Assembly: GCF_000317145.1 (NCBI RefSeq)
Contig: NC_019697.1
Span: forward strand, 3,196,385-3,260,384
Reading direction: 5' to 3'
DNA length: 64,000 nt
DNA from: Chamaesiphon minutus PCC 6605
Lineage (GTDB): Bacteria > Cyanobacteriota > Cyanobacteriia > Cyanobacteriales > Chamaesiphonaceae
The notes under the pieces are model-generated. The model ran no database searches, was not told the DNA's origin, and saw only the letters and a list, made by a program, of their open reading frames with translations. Every line of letters begins with the position of its first letter. The stretch's first letter is position 1. Positions 7,064-16,475 of this stretch are shown here, in pieces. The position numbers were made by a program, and so were the translations under genes.

Positions 7064-8866
7064 CTAATCGTTCGATCGATTTTGCTCTATTTGCGAAGAT
7101 CGGTCTGGAAAGAATTGGTGGTGCATGTTTTCAACCCAATCGGGATAGAAAAAAGCGATGGCGATGGCGATGGCGGCAAGTAGTCCGATGCTAGTAGTTA
7201 TCCATAAGAATAAGTTAATAAATCTACTCAATGCGAACTGCGGTGTGGCACCAGAATCGCCTTCAGACGATCGATTTTCGCGATCTAACCTATTACCTCC
7301 TAAAGCTACTAACTGACTGCCTAGTCGCGATTTTTCGGTCGATACTTGACAAGACATCAGCACTAACGAGATATTATCATCACCATTTTGGCGATGGGCT
7401 AATGCCAGCCAAGACTGAACGGCTTCGGTGAGGGGAATATCAGTCTGAAGGATGCGATCTGCGTACTCTTGCCACGAACGTTCGACCAAATTTCGATCGC
7501 TCAAACCATCCGAGCAGAGTAATAAAATGCCATCTTCGATCGCCATAAATCGCTGGACTGTAGGTCGGATCAGCTCTCCAGGCTTCATACCCAGTGCTTG
7601 AGTTAGAGCTGTCGCATCGGGGCGATTGGCACTATGCCACGGAACGTCGCGACCTTGTTTGACTTCGCGAGTGGCGATATCATCATCGAGCGTGAGTAAT
7701 TGGCAGCGATGGGGGGTAATCCAATAGGCCCGACTGTCGCCGACGTGGGCGATATAAATCTCATGAGAATTGCCGACACCATTGTGGTTGGGAATACGCT
7801 GATTGACTTGGAGAGCCATCACCATGGTAGTTCCCATCCGACGGCGATCTTCGCGGCCTTGGGTTTGGTTTTGAGCGGTAATAGTATTATTAACCACCCG
7901 GACGATCGCACCGATCGTATTACAGATCTGTTCGGGAGGGACGATTTCCTGAGAGTTAATCAGCTCTTGTAACAAGAGCTGGGTTTCGATTTTGAGGAGT
8001 TTGACGGCCATTTGACTGGCAACTTCGCCGCCTTCATGTCCAGCGACACCATCGCAGATAATCGCAATTTTGCCGCCAGTGATGTCTTGAGCTAGTTCGA
8101 GTGGGGTGGGGTAATATGAATCTTCATTATGCTCGTAGCTAGCTCCAGCATCCGTACCGCCGGCAATCTGCCATGCTAACGGGAGTAGGGCGGCTTGCTC
8201 GATCGCGATCCGATTTAGTTCCGCAGAGACATCTCGCAAGGATACGCGTTCCGCTTCCATTTTCATAAATAGGGTGGTCAATCGATCTGCAATTTCCAGA
8301 TTGGCACCGCCAAGGGCTTGCAGCCAGAGCGTTCCCAGTTTGGCCAGTGTCACTTTGTTACTAGCCGTGGTATAGTCAGGAATTAATTCGCACAAGCGCA
8401 GACACCAACCATCGACTCGCAAGTTGTCCATCACCACCAAACTTGACAAGACGCCAGTACCAGCCAGCGGTGCCCATAGATCGATCGCTTGCCACAACCA
8501 ATAGGCTTGATACAGTGGCGTTGCCGTACTCCAGGCTTCGAGCAAACTGGGGAGTAATTTGCCTTCACTATCGATCGGGACATTTTCGAGCAGGGGAATC
8601 TCGATCGTTTCATGGGATCTTTTGAGCGAACAAAAGCCATGTAGTTGGGGTAAATGTAGCTTGTACTGGTATAAATGTGCGTAGGCTAAAGCTTGGCGTG
8701 GCAGGGGCGATAAGATGTCTGGGGGTTCTTGCGGCTTGGTATCCAGCCACAATTGTGGCGCGATGACATGATATCGATCTTCAACTAATCGATCGGCAGG
8801 TATCCAAGTTGCTTGTCGTTCGGCAGCCCAGAGATAACGAGACATCACGGGTTGGGCGGTAGTCAT
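7064..8866 (-). CDS. PP2C-type protein phosphatase with N-terminal extra domain and C-terminal membrane anchor
   Basis: 600 residues. About 1-220 form a cyanobacterial domain I cannot name, rich in Trp and Leu. Residues about 235-515 are a PPM/PP2C phosphatase: NEDSYY, AIICDGVAGHEGGEVAS (metal-binding Asp-Gly), HVGDSRAYWI, DDDIATREV, LLLCSDGLSD and GDDNISLVLM. One hydrophobic segment near 550-572 would anchor it in the membrane, leaving a short charged tail. PP2C enzymes reverse Ser/Thr phosphorylation by Hanks-type kinases. It lies downstream of the DICT histidine kinase gene on the same strand, separated by 312 bp of repeat DNA, so co-transcription is uncertain. The start MTTAQPVMSRYLWAAERQATW is the first good Met; the family call is firm, the partner kinase is not known. 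Confidence 0.9.
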   Translation of the reverse strand: MTTAQPVMSRYLWAAERQATWIPADRLVEDRYHVIAPQLWLDTKPQEPPDILSPLPRQALAYAHLYQYKLHLPQLHGFCSLKRSHETIEIPLLENVPIDSEGKLLPSLLEAWSTATPLYQAYWLWQAIDLWAPLAGTGVLSSLVVMDNLRVDGWCLRLCELIPDYTTASNKVTLAKLGTLWLQALGGANLEIADRLTTLFMKMEAERVSLRDVSAELNRIAIEQAALLPLAWQIAGGTDAGASYEHNEDSYYPTPLELAQDITGGKIAIICDGVAGHEGGEVASQMAVKLLKIETQLLLQELINSQEIVPPEQICNTIGAIVRVVNNTITAQNQTQGREDRRRMGTTMVMALQVNQRIPNHNGVGNSHEIYIAHVGDSRAYWITPHRCQLLTLDDDIATREVKQGRDVPWHSANRPDATALTQALGMKPGELIRPTVQRFMAIEDGILLLCSDGLSDRNLVERSWQEYADRILQTDIPLTEAVQSWLALAHRQNGDDNISLVLMSCQVSTEKSRLGSQLVALGGNRLDRENRSSEGDSGATPQFALSRFINLFLWITTSIGLLAAIAIAIAFFYPDWVENMHHQFFPDRSSQIEQNRSND

Positions 8867-9178
8867 GGTTTAGGAAATCGGGGGTTCGGACGGGGGTATC
8901 CCGATCGAGAGATTTTTTGCAAGCAAAAAGTATCGGGATTCAGTTTGTAGTTTACGCTAGAAATCGAGATTTTCAACATATCTTTAGAAAGTCTCGATTT
9001 GGCTCATGTTCGACATCGAAGAACTGGTAAAAGCGTAGATCTAAAGGGTGTCCACGAGGGGCACCCCTACAGATAGATCGTGTAGGGGTGCCCCTCGTGG
9101 GTACCCTCTAGATCTACACTAAGCACTAGCATATTTAAATTGATGCAAGATGTGTGTCTTCCCATCCCCGCGATCGAG
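8867..9178. repeat. Intergenic repeat DNA with a long TGTAGGGGTGCCCC hairpin
   Basis: CCACGAGGGGCACCCCTACA (9050-9069) pairs with TGTAGGGGTGCCCCTCGTGG (9079-9098), and outer arms around GTAGATCT extend the structure to about 9040-9116. A second, weaker dyad at 8895-8940 pairs ATCCCGAT with ATCGGGAT. Related TGTAGGGGTGCCCC sequence occurs at 25.3-25.4 kb. No gene is seen. Confidence 0.7.
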
Positions 9179-11176
9179 TTAAATCGATGGCACGGTAAAG
9201 TGAAACCGACTGCCACAATCTTTGCCCGCAGACTCCGCCCAAATTTCGCCGCCCCAGCCGTTGACGATTTGGCGACAGATGGCCAATCCTAAACCCGTCC
9301 CACCCGCAGTCCGCCGCAAGGAACCTTCCGCTTGGTAAAACCGCTCGAAGACCATCTGGAGTAGTTCTGGGGCAATGCCGCGTCCGGTATCGGCAACAAT
9401 GACTTCTAGCATCGATTCAGTTTTGGCGGCTTCGATCGCGATCCGATCTTTGCCTGTAGTAAACTTACATGCATTATCTAGCAATTTTGTCAATACTTCG
9501 ACCAACCATTCGCCATCGGCGCGGACGAAGGGTAGGTTGGGCGGCAGATTGACGACAATCTTGGGTAAATCTCGATTGTAGCGACGGGTATTAAGACCGC
9601 TGAGGGCTAAATCGATGCATTCTTCGAGCGATAGCGGCTCTGGATGCCATTGAATCCGACCGCTTTCGAGCTGCGAGAGGGTCAAAAAGTCCTGCACGAG
9701 CTTACGCATCCGTTCGGCATCGCCCAAGGCGGTATTGAGCATCACTTGCCGCATTTCGAGCGACATATCTGGCTCGGTGGCGAGACTCTCTAGACAGACT
9801 TGAATGGTAGAAAGTGGCGTTCGCAGTTCGTGTCCGGTAATGGCAACTAAATTGGCGCGGGTGCGATCGAGTGCTTCGAGTTGTTGGTTGAGATATTCGA
9901 GATTGGTGTAGGATTCGGCTTGAATCAGCGTGCTGCCAATTTGGGTAGCGATCGCTTCTACTAAGTTAATCGTATCGTCCGACCAGGGTAAGGACGATGG
10001 TTCGTGTTGGTGTAATTCGATCGCGCCCAAGAGTCGATCTTGATGGAGTACTGGTACGATTAACCAATCGTTAATGCCCTGTCTGTCGAGTGTGCGCTGC
10101 CAGGTTTTGGTGATGCTAACTTCGGCTAGCGATATCGATTCGTGAGTGGTAACGACTTCTTTGAAGATGGGATTGTCGGCGAGATTCCAAGATTTGCCGA
10201 CTAAAGAGGTAATACTTGAATTGGCCAAATATTCATGAGCGATCGTCACAGCTCGATCGTCTTTACGATATTGATAAATCAGACAGCGACTGACTCCAGT
10301 TGCTTTACCGATCTCTTGTCCAGCTACTTGGAGAATATCTGCCGAGTTGAGCGATCGCCGAATTGCCCCGGTAATTGTATTAACTAGGCGTTCGCGTTCT
10401 TCTTTTTCTTCGATCGAACGGTATGCTTTAAGGAGTTTGTATTGTCGAGCTTGCAGATATGTCACCAATCGCTGTACGAAGGCGTCTGCACTGGCCGAAT
10501 GGTCTTGGGGGATAGTGGGGACGGCGACTAGATATTCCTGCTTCGCCTGGGCGATTTTAGCGGCCAGATCGGGACGATAGCCTTTGATGCGATCGAGTAA
10601 AATATGTGCGGCGGCGATCGTCACTTGGCGATCGAATGTCCAGATCCCTTCAAATCTGCGGGATGCGTCGATTTCTGGTAGAACGGGAATCTCTGACGGT
10701 GGGACAATTTTTTCGCGACAGATCAGGCACGCCGAGGACTGGGCACCAATGGCGACTAGATGCCATTCGGAAGCCAGCGCGTCGGTACTGGTGAATGGGA
10801 CTAGGTCGTATTCGTTCACCCGATCGCTAAATTCAGTATCTGGCGCAGCCAGCACGTAAACTTGGTCGCTGATTTCGCCCAAACGACGATAGCGATGTGC
10901 CTCTTGGCGATAAAACTTTTCTTGCTGAAAACTAGCAATTAGTAACGGTCGATCCGTTCCGGCTAGCACCCGATCTTCCATAGCGTGCGATAACGCAGTG
11001 AGGGAAGATTTAAAATACAAATGCGATCTCAGTTGGGGCATCTGCCTCAGTAATTCACTTAAAACCGATTGTTGTTGGCATAGCCTTTCCTCTGGAAAAT
11101 CGCTCACTATGATCCTTCTCCTAGAGCTGCGGTAGTGTGGGGCAGAGATCGCCATTGTCAAGCACACTGCTTGCAC
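9179..11176 (-). CDS. DICT-GAF hybrid sensor histidine kinase
   Basis: 665 residues. About 35-190 is a DICT sensory domain, a light- or metabolite-linked module found often in cyanobacterial kinases; 270-430 is a GAF domain (SADILQVAGQEIGKATGVSRCLIYQY to WLIVPVLHQDRLLGAIEL). The dimerisation/phosphoacceptor helix has ITGHELRTPLST with His449, and the ATPase has N box LLDNACKFT, G1 VADTGRGIAPE and G2 GGTGLGLAI. It has no transmembrane helix, so it is a soluble kinase. It would autophosphorylate His449 and pass phosphate to a response regulator not encoded nearby. A second Met (residue 8, MAISAPHYRSS) is an equally good start. The downstream neighbours are two protein phosphatases, which makes this a small signalling cluster. 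Confidence 0.9.
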   Translation of the reverse strand: MQAVCLTMAISAPHYRSSRRRIIVSDFPEERLCQQQSVLSELLRQMPQLRSHLYFKSSLTALSHAMEDRVLAGTDRPLLIASFQQEKFYRQEAHRYRRLGEISDQVYVLAAPDTEFSDRVNEYDLVPFTSTDALASEWHLVAIGAQSSACLICREKIVPPSEIPVLPEIDASRRFEGIWTFDRQVTIAAAHILLDRIKGYRPDLAAKIAQAKQEYLVAVPTIPQDHSASADAFVQRLVTYLQARQYKLLKAYRSIEEKEERERLVNTITGAIRRSLNSADILQVAGQEIGKATGVSRCLIYQYRKDDRAVTIAHEYLANSSITSLVGKSWNLADNPIFKEVVTTHESISLAEVSITKTWQRTLDRQGINDWLIVPVLHQDRLLGAIELHQHEPSSLPWSDDTINLVEAIATQIGSTLIQAESYTNLEYLNQQLEALDRTRANLVAITGHELRTPLSTIQVCLESLATEPDMSLEMRQVMLNTALGDAERMRKLVQDFLTLSQLESGRIQWHPEPLSLEECIDLALSGLNTRRYNRDLPKIVVNLPPNLPFVRADGEWLVEVLTKLLDNACKFTTGKDRIAIEAAKTESMLEVIVADTGRGIAPELLQMVFERFYQAEGSLRRTAGGTGLGLAICRQIVNGWGGEIWAESAGKDCGSRFHFTVPSI

Positions 11177-11448
11177 TCAAGACAATGAGATCTGGGGTTT
11201 ATCGATTTCTATATTACAGAAAAAAGAAGGCAAATAGTGACTGGATCGGGTTTTCGCGGCGATAGCTTCATTATTATTTACTATCTAGCCGCTTGACAAT
11301 TGTGACAAATGTCGTAATTAAATTGTAGGTTAGCCGCATTTGGTGGCGATCGCCAATCTGACACCTGAAATTTGGCGCACTCAGTAATGTTAGGAGTACG
11401 ATCGGGATCGCTGGAGCAACGCATCTGCGGGTGGATACACCAAATAAT

Positions 11449-13455
11449 TTAGAAATTAGCCGCAACGCCCACCCGATAAGTTCTACCCGGACTGTAGATC
11501 CGATTCACTTTCTCATATTGGACATCGGCGAGATTCTCTACATACAGATTGACGCCGACATTCTCGCCCACAGGGATCCGCGCACTCAGATCCAGATTGA
11601 AAAAGGACGACACGAAATTGGTGCTAATTTGACCGGGATTATTAAAGAAAGCACGGCGCGTCCCAGCATTATAGTTGGCGAGCAGATTAACTTCCCAGCC
11701 GCGATTGGCATAACCGACTCCCAATTGAGCGACAGAATACGGTACTAGCGACAGTTGCAAACCTCGCTCTATTCCTGACTGAATTTTGGCATCGGTGTAG
11801 GTATAATTGGCAAATGCCGACCATTGGGGCGTTATTTGTTGTTTGAAGCCAATTTCCAAACCATTGGTGCTTACCTGTCCGATATTCGTCCACTGCGTGA
11901 CAGTCGGACTGATGGCTTGAGTGGCAATGCGATCGTTTAAATTACTACCAAAGTAGGTAATTGTAGCTGTCGAGGTAGGGCTAAATGCCAGATCGACTCC
12001 CGCCGTCCAAGTTGCTCCCGTTTCTGGTTTGAGATTGGGATTGGGAAACCAGCCGTGGACGGTATCGTAGAGGTAGAGTTGGTCGAGTCCGGGGTTGCGT
12101 TGTGCGCCAGCGACAGAGGCACGCAAGGCGAGATTGGGGGTAATTTCCCAACGGGAGCCAAGACTGGGATTGAGATAGTTACCAAACTGGGTGTTAAAAT
12201 TTTGTCGTAAGCCAATATCGATCGCCGTGCGCTCGTTAACTTTCCAGGTATTGACGGCAAATAAAGCGGTATTGACGACGTTGCGATTTTCAGTCTCGTT
12301 AAAGGCAATCCGGTTGGGAACCGTGCTAATCGTCGTGCCATTGAGTTGACGATTTTGGATTTCACCACCCCACCGCAGCGTATTTGTGGCCGAAGTCTTC
12401 CAGTTATGATCTATTCTCCCCGTTACGTCTTGGCTATCGAGCGTACCCCTGCGGCTATTGGCTCCACTAGGGCCGAAGGTATCAAAATAATCTTGGTTAA
12501 AACTCAGAGTAGTATTAAGAATCGAGCTACGATCGCTGCTGAGTTGAGATCGCCAATTAAGTCCGACGTTTAGAGCATCATGATTTAACCTGTCGCGTTG
12601 AAAGGGAAATCCAAAATAAACCAAACCCCGCCGACTAGTAATTTTAATTGCATCGAAATCTAGACGATTGCGATCGTCGATCGTGGCAGAAATCTTACCA
12701 GAGTAACTGGTAAGATCGGTATCGGCATTGGTGAGATTTCCCGTGACTGGATCGCGGTTGGCAGCTCCAACGGGGACGCGATAATTATTATCGATCCGAT
12801 ATTTTTCGACGCCGATGCGGTAGTTTAATCGATCGCTGCCACCTGTATAACTAGCACGATAATCTTGACGACCGTAAGATCCTAATTCCGCCGATATATT
12901 AGTTTGCGGGGTACCTTGATAAGTTTTGGTAATGATATTGACAACACCGCCAAAGGTTTCCGATCCGTAGAGAATATTACTGGCACCACTAGACAATTCG
13001 ATCCGCTCGATTGCATCGACGGGAATGCTATTGAGATCTGTCGCGCCATGATAAGTATTGATATTATTGCCAATCGGACGACCGTTGAGCAGAATGATAA
13101 ATTGATTTATCGATGCGCCGCGATAATAAGTTCCGGTGTGAATATCGGCTCCATAACCAGCATTATTAATCGCAAAGCCTGGTAAATTATTTAAAGTATC
13201 GGCAACATTTTTTGCACCCTGTCGTTCGATTTGTTGGCGATCGATCGTGTAAACTGGCGTCGATTTTGGTAGCTCGATCCGGCGTTCTCCCGTAACATCG
13301 ATCGTCAGTTCGGGTTCGGCAGAATTATTGGGATTATCGATCGGAGCTGCATGTGTGTAGCGACTAAACAGAATTAAGTTATTACCGAGAATTAGCAACA
13401 CCACAGTCAATAGTTCACTGGCGATTCGGCTACTGCGGCTATTCAAGATCTTCAT
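11449..13455 (-). CDS. TonB-dependent outer-membrane receptor
   Basis: 668 residues with a hydrophobic signal sequence (about 14-36). A plug domain (about 60-165: PVYTIDRQQIERQGAKNVADTLNNLPGF, then IERIELSSGASNILYGSETFGGVVNIITK) is followed by a beta barrel of alternating aromatic strands ending NLYVENLADVQYEKVNRIYSPGRTYRVGVAANF with the terminal Phe typical of outer-membrane proteins. Such receptors import siderophores, cobalamin or other metal complexes using TonB energy. The ELTIDVTGERR stretch near residue 48 may act as the TonB box. It is shorter than siderophore receptors with AMIN or signalling domains and looks BtuB-like. It is divergent from a BlaI/M56 pair 167 bp away, which may regulate it. 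Ligand not determinable. Confidence 0.9.
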   Translation of the reverse strand: MKILNSRSSRIASELLTVVLLILGNNLILFSRYTHAAPIDNPNNSAEPELTIDVTGERRIELPKSTPVYTIDRQQIERQGAKNVADTLNNLPGFAINNAGYGADIHTGTYYRGASINQFIILLNGRPIGNNINTYHGATDLNSIPVDAIERIELSSGASNILYGSETFGGVVNIITKTYQGTPQTNISAELGSYGRQDYRASYTGGSDRLNYRIGVEKYRIDNNYRVPVGAANRDPVTGNLTNADTDLTSYSGKISATIDDRNRLDFDAIKITSRRGLVYFGFPFQRDRLNHDALNVGLNWRSQLSSDRSSILNTTLSFNQDYFDTFGPSGANSRRGTLDSQDVTGRIDHNWKTSATNTLRWGGEIQNRQLNGTTISTVPNRIAFNETENRNVVNTALFAVNTWKVNERTAIDIGLRQNFNTQFGNYLNPSLGSRWEITPNLALRASVAGAQRNPGLDQLYLYDTVHGWFPNPNLKPETGATWTAGVDLAFSPTSTATITYFGSNLNDRIATQAISPTVTQWTNIGQVSTNGLEIGFKQQITPQWSAFANYTYTDAKIQSGIERGLQLSLVPYSVAQLGVGYANRGWEVNLLANYNAGTRRAFFNNPGQISTNFVSSFFNLDLSARIPVGENVGVNLYVENLADVQYEKVNRIYSPGRTYRVGVAANF

Positions 13456-13622
13456 ATCCTCGTTTTGAAAGATTTAGTAACGTCAAGATTTATTGCGGAA
13501 ATAAATAGGTAGTTCCTCCATTGATTGTGAATGGGGACGATCGATGGTGTCAAAAGACAAGCCGTCAAACATCAGGGGCTAATTCTTGCGCTAGTCTAAG
13601 GAAAAGCTCGTCCGTAAATTGC
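13456..13622. promoter_or_regulatory. Divergent promoter region between TonB receptor and blaI-like gene
   Basis: 167 bp carry the promoters for both directions and are the probable binding place for the BlaI-like repressor. I see no clear TACA/TGTA-type operator dyad by eye, so the site is not assigned. An open frame runs upstream from 13521 into blaI but is not expected to be translated. Confidence 0.4.
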
Positions 13623-14042
13623 ATGGTTTCTCTGCCTAAATATCGACCCAAACAGCTCTCGCTGGGGCCATTAGAGACTGAAATTCTCAAAATTATCTGG
13701 GAACTGGGTAAAGTAACCGTCAAAGATGTCCACGATCGCATCCTCAGCGACCCCGATCGCGAATTAGCGTATGCTTCAGTGACAACGGTACTCAACCGCC
13801 TGACTCAAAAAGGTTGGTTACAATGCGATCGTCAAGAACGTAGCTTTATTTGGCAACCCTTAGTTTCTGAAGCTCAGGCACAAGCAATTCAAGCCTACGA
13901 AAAGTTGCAGCAATTTTTAGCAGTTGGCAATCCCGATGTCGTTGCTGCTTTTGCCGATAGTCTCGATCGATCCAGCATCGATCGGATTGAAGCGATTTCG
14001 CAACGGCTGCAAGCGATCCGCAAAGAGAAGGAGGAACGATAA
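13623..14042 (+). CDS. BlaI/MecI/CopY-family transcriptional repressor
   Basis: 139 residues from the ATG at 13623 (MVSLPKYRPKQLSLGPLETEILKIIWELG), chosen because family members begin just before this winged-helix start; the open frame extends 34 codons further upstream without similarity. The domain reads KVTVKDVHDRIL, ELAYASVTTVLNRLTQKGWL and SFIWQPLVS, the penicillinase-repressor fold. BlaI-type repressors bind DNA as dimers and are released when a membrane M56 protease cleaves them; in cyanobacteria homologues control copper or metal genes. The stop codon overlaps the next gene's start (TAATG), so the two are translationally coupled. No metal-binding cysteines are obvious. The target is probably the divergent TonB receptor and its own operon (inference). 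Confidence 0.88.
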   Translation: MVSLPKYRPKQLSLGPLETEILKIIWELGKVTVKDVHDRILSDPDRELAYASVTTVLNRLTQKGWLQCDRQERSFIWQPLVSEAQAQAIQAYEKLQQFLAVGNPDVVAAFADSLDRSSIDRIEAISQRLQAIRKEKEER

Positions 14043-14926
14043 TGCACCTAATTGTCATGGCGGCGATTTTGGCAATCGCTTGGGGACTGCGTTACACTTG
14101 GACGCCGACAGAGCCGACTGTGTGGCTCAATGCGCCACACAGTCGACTGCACCAATACTGGGAACGTACTTTAACGGTATTTTTGTTACCGCCACTACTG
14201 CTATTTACCAGTGCGATCGCCATTATTTGGATGGGGCCGCACGGACGGATGGTTTGGGTGGGTAATGATTGGTTTAGTTACGCTCTGGCAATCGCATTTT
14301 TGGGAGTTGCCGCAGTTTATTGGTGCCAGTTGGCTGGCTCTGGCTGGCAACTGCTCAAACAGGTGCGGACTTATCCGATCGTTACATTGAACGATACGCA
14401 GGTGCGGCTCCTGGATTTGTCCGCGCCCTATATTGCCCAAATTGGCTTCTGGAAGCCAGAATTAGTCGTCACCACAGCTTTAATCGATACATTAAGTTCG
14501 GAGCATTTAGAGGCCGTTTTAGCCCACGAACAGGCGCATTATCTCTATCGCGATACCTGGTATTTTTTCTGGCTGGGATGGGTGCGCCAAATTACCAATT
14601 GGCTGCCCCAAACTGAAGCTATCTGGCAAGAACTATTAATGTTACGCGAAATTCGTGCCGATCGGTGGGCATCTACCCAAACCGATCCCCTGTTAGTTGC
14701 CGAAGCCCTGCTGTCGATCGTCCAAAGTACGCCCGTATTCGCCGATAATATCTGTGCGGCGTTTAGCCAGCTTGCCCCCATCGATCGACTAGATCGACGC
14801 ATTGAAGCACTATTAACCTGCTTGGAACCTCTAGCCGAAGATCGTTCACTCTACTCGAATTGGCGATCGTGGGCATGGTGTTCGATCGCATTTTTACCAT
14901 TTGTGGCGGTGCCTTTTCATAATTAA
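14042..14926 (+). CDS. M56-family membrane zinc metallopeptidase (BlaR1/MecR1-like)
   Basis: 294 residues with hydrophobic segments near 2-14, 44-63 and 79-96, then the zinc motif AHEQAHYLYRD (HEXXH, His172 and His176) followed by a further helix and the downstream glutamate region EIRADRWA. A last hydrophobic segment near 281-290 closes the protein. It lacks the C-terminal penicillin-binding sensor of BlaR1, so it is the short M56 form common in cyanobacteria. Its partner is the BlaI-like repressor encoded directly upstream with a TAATG overlap; cleavage of that repressor is the expected output. The inducing signal is unknown. The family call is firm from the motif and gene order. Confidence 0.88.
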   Translation: MHLIVMAAILAIAWGLRYTWTPTEPTVWLNAPHSRLHQYWERTLTVFLLPPLLLFTSAIAIIWMGPHGRMVWVGNDWFSYALAIAFLGVAAVYWCQLAGSGWQLLKQVRTYPIVTLNDTQVRLLDLSAPYIAQIGFWKPELVVTTALIDTLSSEHLEAVLAHEQAHYLYRDTWYFFWLGWVRQITNWLPQTEAIWQELLMLREIRADRWASTQTDPLLVAEALLSIVQSTPVFADNICAAFSQLAPIDRLDRRIEALLTCLEPLAEDRSLYSNWRSWAWCSIAFLPFVAVPFHN

Positions 14927-15570
14927 TTTTCGATTAGTCCCTTTACCCCATCCTTTGAGGAGCTTCAGGAACTGCCCAGCCATTCCCTTGAAGAGGAAAG
15001 GAAGCTAGAGCATCCCCTTTATAGAACTCATTTGAGATCTTTCGATCGATTCTCGATGCGTCGCTCCTTGATTATGCCAGACAAGACAAACCCACCCACA
15101 CTGCGCCGCTTTTCGCGTTGGGAAACCCGACGGGCGCAAGCCGCGACTTTAGGCTACGCCCAGACCAAGGGGAGATCCCGATCGTAAATATACTCAAAGT
15201 TATTACAAACAATGTCGAAGTCGATTTCCTACGGAACGCTACGCGAACGACTATCTTCTAGTGTGTTTAGACTGAATTAATTCAGCCTAAACACCCCATT
15301 TTGGGGCATTATGTGGAAAGCGGCTCAAATCGCGCTGAGGCTTCCTCAGCCTGCATTTGAGACAAGACATTTGTCCATCTAACTACCCAAAATGGGGGTA
15401 TTAGACTGAATGTGTCAGCCTAAATAATAGTTGTGCGGCTTAAGTTGTTGGTCGGGCGGTAGCTTAGAGATTAGTCGTAAGTCAGCAAGATCAAGTTGTC
15501 TTAGGCGATTGGTTCTGTCCTGAATTTCCGCTTGTTCCCCTAAACTTATAAAAAGAGTTTGGAGCGCAAA
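14927..15570. repeat. Long intergenic region with several hairpin repeats
   Basis: No gene is seen in about 640 bp. 15076-15165 carries GCCAGACAAGACAAAC and a GCGCCGC/GGGCGCAAGC stretch, the reverse-strand form of the CTGTCTTGTC repeat family. 15259-15290 is a near-perfect 16 bp dyad (GTGTTTAGACTGAATT paired with AATTCAGCCTAAACAC). 15321-15362 pairs GCTCAAAT..CTGAGG with CCTCAG..ATTTGAG. The CTACGGAACGCTACGCGAACG stretch near 15230 is another string common in cyanobacterial repeats. Confidence 0.55.
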
Positions 15571-16290
15571 ATGAGTTTTGAATTTGAAGCTGCGGAGATA
15601 TTAAAGCAAGTCGCGTTGGACGAGGAGATCAAAGGCTTCGTGCTTCAGCACCCATCGCTCTATCAACCTCTCCTTCATGCTGCTTTGCGTTTTATTGGGG
15701 GTGAAACACTGTCAGACTGCGTAGAAACGGCAAAATTGCTGAATCAGCAAGGATTTTCTGTCACGATCGACTATATGGGCGAAAGCACTCGCGACGCTGA
15801 AATGGCACAGCAAGCTACACAAGAATTTCTGTGTGTGATTCAGGCGATCGCCGAACAGAACCTGGACTCGTCTGTATCTTTAGACTTGTCTTACATTGGC
15901 ATGGTAATTGATACTGAGTTAGGGTACAAAAACGCTTGTATTTTGGCTGAATCAGCCCAGAGTGCAGGACTGGAAATGACGATCGGCATGGAAGGAACGG
16001 ATCGCACGAACTCGATTTTGGAGATTCATTAACGGCTGTGTGAAACGTTTGACAATGTTGGAATTACCCTGCAAGCATATCTTCATCGCACACCTGACGA
16101 TCTTGAAAGTGTGTTGCAGCGCCCAGGAAAGATTCGATTAGTCAAAGGAGCCTATGCGACTCCTGATGGTCTAGCTAAACCTCGTGGTGCAGAACTCGAT
16201 CGGTCTTACCGCCAGTTGATGGAAAAATTATTAATGAGTGGACATTTGTGTTCGATCGCAACCCACGATCCTGCTTTACTCCATCTGTGA
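15571..16290 (+). pseudogene. Proline dehydrogenase, internal stop and 3' truncation
   Basis: From ATG 15571 (good GGAG ribosome site at 15561-15564) the frame encodes MSFEFEAAEILKQ and a FAD-linked proline dehydrogenase N-terminal half up to GMEGTDRTNSILEIH. There an in-frame TAA (16030-16032) stops it. Continuing in the same frame gives RLCETFDNVGITLQAYLHRT, GKIRLVKGAYATP and HLCSIATHDPALLHL, all strong family motifs of the TIM barrel. It ends at TGA 16288-16290, where a 189 bp inverted-repeat element begins. About the last 50-70 residues are lost. Proline dehydrogenase oxidises proline to pyrroline-5-carboxylate. One nonsense mutation plus a 3' deletion indicates a dead gene; a sequencing error could explain the internal stop but not the truncation. 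Confidence 0.85.
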
Positions 16291-16475
16291 CAAGTTAAGG
16301 TTTTCGATCGAATGTCAACACCCATATATAGCGTGGCTGTTGGTTCGGTCTCACTATATATCAAAAAACTCGATTGATAGTGCTAATGTATTCGATCTCT
16401 GAATATCTGATGTAACGGTCGATCGAAGGATCGCCAAACGTGCTTGACAATTGCGATCGCGCCTTAACTTGTCAC
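16287..16475. mobile_element. 189 bp MITE-like element with 14 bp inverted repeats
   Basis: GTGACAAGTTAAGG (16287-16300) is exactly inverted as CCTTAACTTGTCAC (16462-16475). The inside holds no open frame of note. It abuts the truncated proline dehydrogenase on the left and a truncated IS5-type element on the right. No matching target duplication is seen, so this may be a recombined end. Confidence 0.55.

Noticed and set aside
11274-11465. 63-residue ORF overlapping the end of the TonB receptor gene
   Set aside because: No similarity recognised, overlaps a well-supported gene end, and the hydrophobic run is short; most likely chance.
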